Source: JAJNBK01 sp035642715 (GTDB lineage Archaea; Thermoproteota; Nitrososphaeria; Nitrososphaerales; Nitrososphaeraceae). From it: a DNA stretch of 64,000 nucleotides. Below the pieces are notes generated by a model that worked only from the letters and a program-made list of their open reading frames with translations, was not told the origin of the DNA and did not search any database. Numbering within the stretch: the stretch's first letter is position 1; the number at the start of each line of letters is the position of its first letter. The stretch is from NCBI GenBank assembly GCA_035642715.1, contig DASQRW010000202.1, positions 4,767 to 68,766 on the forward strand, in the 5' to 3' direction. Of the stretch, positions 61,429 to 64,000 are shown in pieces. The translations under genes were made by a program, and so were the position numbers.

Positions 61429-61722
61429 TTATACCAGACCCATCTTTGTCGCAAGATCCCGAGCACCCTCGTGAGCCTTAATTTTTATAAACGCCTTTTT
61501 ACCTTGTATTGTTCTAACAGTATTCACTTCACTTGCTTCCGATTCATACAAAATTTGTAATGCTTTTATTATTTGATTTTTGCTGGCTTTTTCCGCTACT
61601 ATAAAAGTTAATTTATTCTCCTTTTCGATCAAGTTAAATGTTTTTTCTGTGATATAGGGTTTGATGATAATTGAGCTGGCTTTCTCTACGGTCATAGATC
61701 TATTTTCTTGTTTGGTACTCAT
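61429..61722 (-). CDS. rpl23: 50S ribosomal protein L23
   Basis: A 97-residue protein: SIIIKPYITEKTFNLIEKENKLTFIVAEKASKNQIIKALQILYESEASEVNTVRTIQGKKAFIKIKAHEGARDLATKMGLV. A complete L23 at the exit tunnel docking site for SRP. Overlaps rpl4 by four bases. Confidence 0.94.
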   Translation of the reverse strand: MSTKQENRSMTVEKASSIIIKPYITEKTFNLIEKENKLTFIVAEKASKNQIIKALQILYESEASEVNTVRTIQGKKAFIKIKAHEGARDLATKMGLV

Positions 61723-62540
61723 TTGCTTATCATCATCATCTCCATAACTTTGACAATCGGTGCTTTAACATCTTTTAATTTTTCAATTGCATTCTGAGAG
61801 AATATTGTCAATCTGATTGGTTTTGCACCTGGCGCAAGATCTAAGACGCTCAATCTTTGCACAGATTTAACTTCGACCCCTGGAATTGACCCAGACAGCC
61901 TTTCTAAATTCTCATCATTTTCAACAACTATCAAGGCACTAATCCCTGACCGAGCCTGTCTGCCTCTTCTCCTTGACGTACCCGTCCGAGCTTTATGTGA
62001 TGATCCTGCTCTAATCAAATCCTCCTCTAATCCTAAAGCTACAAGGACCTTTCGCAAATCTTTTGTCTTTGATATAGATTCTATATCATTAGAAACAACA
62101 ATAGGAAATTGTGAAAGTTTACCAATTTTGTGGCCTCGCTTGATAATTAGATCTTTTTGACCGGTCGCTGCAATAGCAGAACAGAGACCCAGCTGCTTTT
62201 CTTTTTTATTAATTTTCTTGTAAATCTCCTTCCAAGATTCAGGCGGATGTGCAACCCTGCCATGCCTGACGCCTGCAACACCTGCGGCCTGTCCTGCTCT
62301 TGGAAAACCTTCACCACGGGCTCTTGCAAGTCTTGCAATGCCGAGGCCTGTATTACGTGATTCTGCACTAACTATCTCACCTGCAGCAGGATAACGGCCT
62401 TGTCTTTGATATGTGTGAGACAGCAAATTCACGTATACCTTGTGAATTACTTCAGGTCTATAAGGTGTTTCAAATATTTCAGGCAACGCTATACTATTAG
62501 ATTCTCTGCCGTCTATTCCCAAAATTGTGTTTGATTTCAA
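61719..62540 (-). CDS. rpl4: 50S ribosomal protein L4
   Basis: A 273-residue archaeal/eukaryotic-type L4: LSHTYQRQGRYPAAGEIVSAESRNTGLGIARLARARGEGFPRAGQAAGVAGVRHGRVAHPPES (the long tunnel loop), then IVVSNDIESISKTKDLRKVLVALGL and KARTGTSRRRGRQARSGISALIVVENDENL. It overlaps rpl3 by four bases. Confidence 0.96.
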   Translation of the reverse strand: MKSNTILGIDGRESNSIALPEIFETPYRPEVIHKVYVNLLSHTYQRQGRYPAAGEIVSAESRNTGLGIARLARARGEGFPRAGQAAGVAGVRHGRVAHPPESWKEIYKKINKKEKQLGLCSAIAATGQKDLIIKRGHKIGKLSQFPIVVSNDIESISKTKDLRKVLVALGLEEDLIRAGSSHKARTGTSRRRGRQARSGISALIVVENDENLERLSGSIPGVEVKSVQRLSVLDLAPGAKPIRLTIFSQNAIEKLKDVKAPIVKVMEMMMISK

Positions 62541-63535
62541 TGTGCAATGATCTCCACAATTTTTGGTTCTATTACTTTTTTCTGAGCATTACGTATAGGA
62601 TGTCGCATTTTAATAAGCCTCTTGGGTACACCAGGAATGGACCCTCTTACTACCATATATTCGCCTTTAACTATTCCAAAATGCTTGAAACCGCCAGGTG
62701 GGTTTATTGAATTTTCTCCGTCTTTATCAGTATTGGATAACATCAAGATTCGTTTGTTATATTCTGTTCGTTGATGAAATCCTCTCTGTCCCTGTCTTGC
62801 AACTGTATACATTACTACTGCAGGGGATATAGGTCCTAATGTTCCTACTGCACGAACGCTCTTTCTTGATTTATGCTGTTTTCGCTTCACACCAAACCTT
62901 GTAACTGGGCCTTCTATACCTTTTCCTCTCGTAATTCCAAAAACATCTATATATTGCCCCACCTGGAAAACATCGCTAGCATGAATCTCCTTGCCTAAAA
63001 GACCCTTTAAATATTCATACTGTGCTTTAACATTATTACCAGAAACAGCTATTTCAAATACAAATGGTTTCTTCTGAGACATATTTATTTTTCGTGGAGT
63101 AACTGCAACTACTGCCATTACAGAATTTATACTATCTAGAAAAGATCGAGATTTGGTAATTGCCTCTTCATTATAGTTGGCATCAAATTTGCGTGAAAGC
63201 TCCTTTGGAAGATCTTTTGCATATACGTCAAATACTGCGTGTTTTCCATATGCATTTAGATTATAACCACGAATGCCAATCACTTTTATTGGTGGAGTAA
63301 CAATAACTGTTGAAACATTCAGAAGCTGTTTTCCAAAATTTGGAGTTCTTTCACGATCATCAATAGTTAAAATATGTAATCCTCCTGCTTTAAAACCTGC
63401 AAAACCCAACAAAGATGTCTTTTCCATTGAAGAATCTGGCCATGTTCTCACGCGAGCCTCCAAACTCTTGGCTCTAGCTCTTGGCCTAAATGCAATGCTA
63501 CCTCGCCGAGGCGCGCTATATTTACGATGACCCAT
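62537..63535 (-). CDS. rpl3: 50S ribosomal protein L3
   Basis: A 332-residue archaeal-type L3: MGHRKYSAPRRGSIAFRPRARAKSLEARVRTWPD, LLGFAGFKAGGLHILTIDDRE, ETVTVIEAPPMKVVGIRGYN-like (VIVTPPIKVIGIRGYN), then FQVGQYIDVFGITRGKGIEGPVTRFGVKRKQHKSRKSVRAVGTLGPISPAVVMYTVARQGQRGFHQRTEYNKRIL. First gene of the operon; a TATA element lies 36-43 bases upstream of its ATG. Confidence 0.96.
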   Translation of the reverse strand: MGHRKYSAPRRGSIAFRPRARAKSLEARVRTWPDSSMEKTSLLGFAGFKAGGLHILTIDDRERTPNFGKQLLNVSTVIVTPPIKVIGIRGYNLNAYGKHAVFDVYAKDLPKELSRKFDANYNEEAITKSRSFLDSINSVMAVVAVTPRKINMSQKKPFVFEIAVSGNNVKAQYEYLKGLLGKEIHASDVFQVGQYIDVFGITRGKGIEGPVTRFGVKRKQHKSRKSVRAVGTLGPISPAVVMYTVARQGQRGFHQRTEYNKRILMLSNTDKDGENSINPPGGFKHFGIVKGEYMVVRGSIPGVPKRLIKMRHPIRNAQKKVIEPKIVEIIAH

Positions 63536-63570
63536 AGATAAACTAACACCTCAAAATCCCTTTAATAAAT

Positions 63571-63578
63571 TTATAACC
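63571..63578 (-). promoter_or_regulatory. TATA box of the ribosomal protein operon
   Basis: The minus strand reads GGTTATAA followed by ATTTATTAAAG, centred about 40 bases before the L3 ATG. A GAGGTG possible ribosome-binding site lies at 63547-63552, so the transcript probably has a short leader. Confidence 0.55.
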
Positions 63579-64000
63579 AAAATTTCGATTACGCTAGTGA
63601 TTCTGTTCTGTGAGTTAAGTATCTCTATAAACGGGATCGCAAAATGAAGACTTGAGAGTATATGCATGTTGATTTCTTTACAATCAAAAAAGCAAAATTA
63701 CTTATACTTAGGTGATTAGGTCGTATCACCTATCAATAAACAACTGCATAAATTTATGCTATTATTAAATTAATGACAGGAAGATTGTTGCTCTCCTCAT
63801 TTAACAAATCTTCACTTTTCTATAACTTCTCTATTGTATATGTGTGTATGTGTATATATACAAATAGATGCAAACAATTTATGATTATGACATACATAAG
63901 CTCGCAATTGTCTTTTTGCATGTAAAATAGTCATTATGAAAATATTCTGTATTCTATCTTTTAGATATATATATACTGGATTGTTCTCCCTCAACAATAC
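63579..64000. other. Intergenic stretch to the right edge
   Basis: Nothing gene-like was recognised in these 422 AT-rich bases. Frames crossing it read as low-complexity. Confidence 0.45.

Noticed and set aside
1..64000. CRISPR arrays, complete insertion sequences, rRNA genes and prophage
   Set aside because: I looked for regularly spaced repeats, transposase motifs and rRNA cores and saw none; the only mobile-element-type gene is the serine recombinase.

Overview
The window is AT-rich chromosome of an ammonia-oxidising archaeon (Thaumarchaeota/Nitrososphaeria). A soil-type lineage such as Nitrososphaera or Nitrosocosmicus is my inference from base composition and gene content; I could not search for it. 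The evidence for the phylum is a thaumarchaeal-style information-processing set (TFB, Rpo6, S25e, S8e, SRP19, Gar1, aCPSF1/FttA, a TFE-beta/RPC34-like protein with Fe-S cysteines, a CdvB/ESCRT-III protein), a 4-hydroxybutyryl-CoA dehydratase of the 3-hydroxypropionate/4-hydroxybutyrate carbon-fixation cycle, a type II archaeal GAPDH, and many TTG/GTG-started genes lying about 25-30 nt behind TATA boxes, which suggests leaderless transcripts.

Layout. 0-9 kb: 5' part of homoserine dehydrogenase, a TauE/SafE exporter, a UPF0147 protein, the transcription-termination ribonuclease aCPSF1, two very small zinc-binding-type genes, long gene-poor stretches with a 10-bp iteron-like repeat array, and a site-2 protease. 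9-17 kb: scpA-scpB, rps8e, srp19, gar1-tfb, DNA ligase, rps25e, a cyclophilin-like protein and rpo6. 17-25 kb: winged-helix regulators, conserved unknowns, the mtnP-apt purine salvage pair, a metallopeptidase-like protein, 4-hydroxybutyryl-CoA dehydratase, TFE-beta-like protein with rlmE, and a coiled-coil protein. 25-34 kb: trpGD, GAPDH, a GalT-like protein, two small membrane proteins with a UDP-GlcNAc 2-epimerase, a sugar nucleotidyltransferase and thiDN.

34-44 kb: a candidate small RNA, a decayed zinc-ribbon gene, the A-type ATPase F subunit, a J-domain protein, a SIS protein, glycerate kinase, threonine synthase, an asparagine-synthetase-like domain carrying a zinc ribbon, and CdvB. 44-51 kb: a biotin locus (bioB-bioF, bioA, bioD) split by a serine recombinase. 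Three related palindromes (TTTCTAAAYTCGA and its mirror) lie in promoter regions at 42.2, 44.6 and 47.5 kb. I consider this shared site, one copy of which is a perfect 32-bp palindrome, the best candidate here for an undescribed regulatory system.

51-55 kb: a translationally coupled set of sugar nucleotidyltransferase, F420-type (LLM) oxidoreductase, thiolase and DUF35 Zn-ribbon/OB protein. 55.5 kb: a tRNA-Asn gene with a 32-nt intron at the non-canonical position 27/28. 55.7-63.5 kb: the S10/spc-type ribosomal protein operon on the minus strand (L3, L4, L23, S19, L22, S3, L29, Rnp1, S17, L14, L24, S4e, L5, S14, S8, L6), with no L2 gene in its usual slot between L23 and S19.
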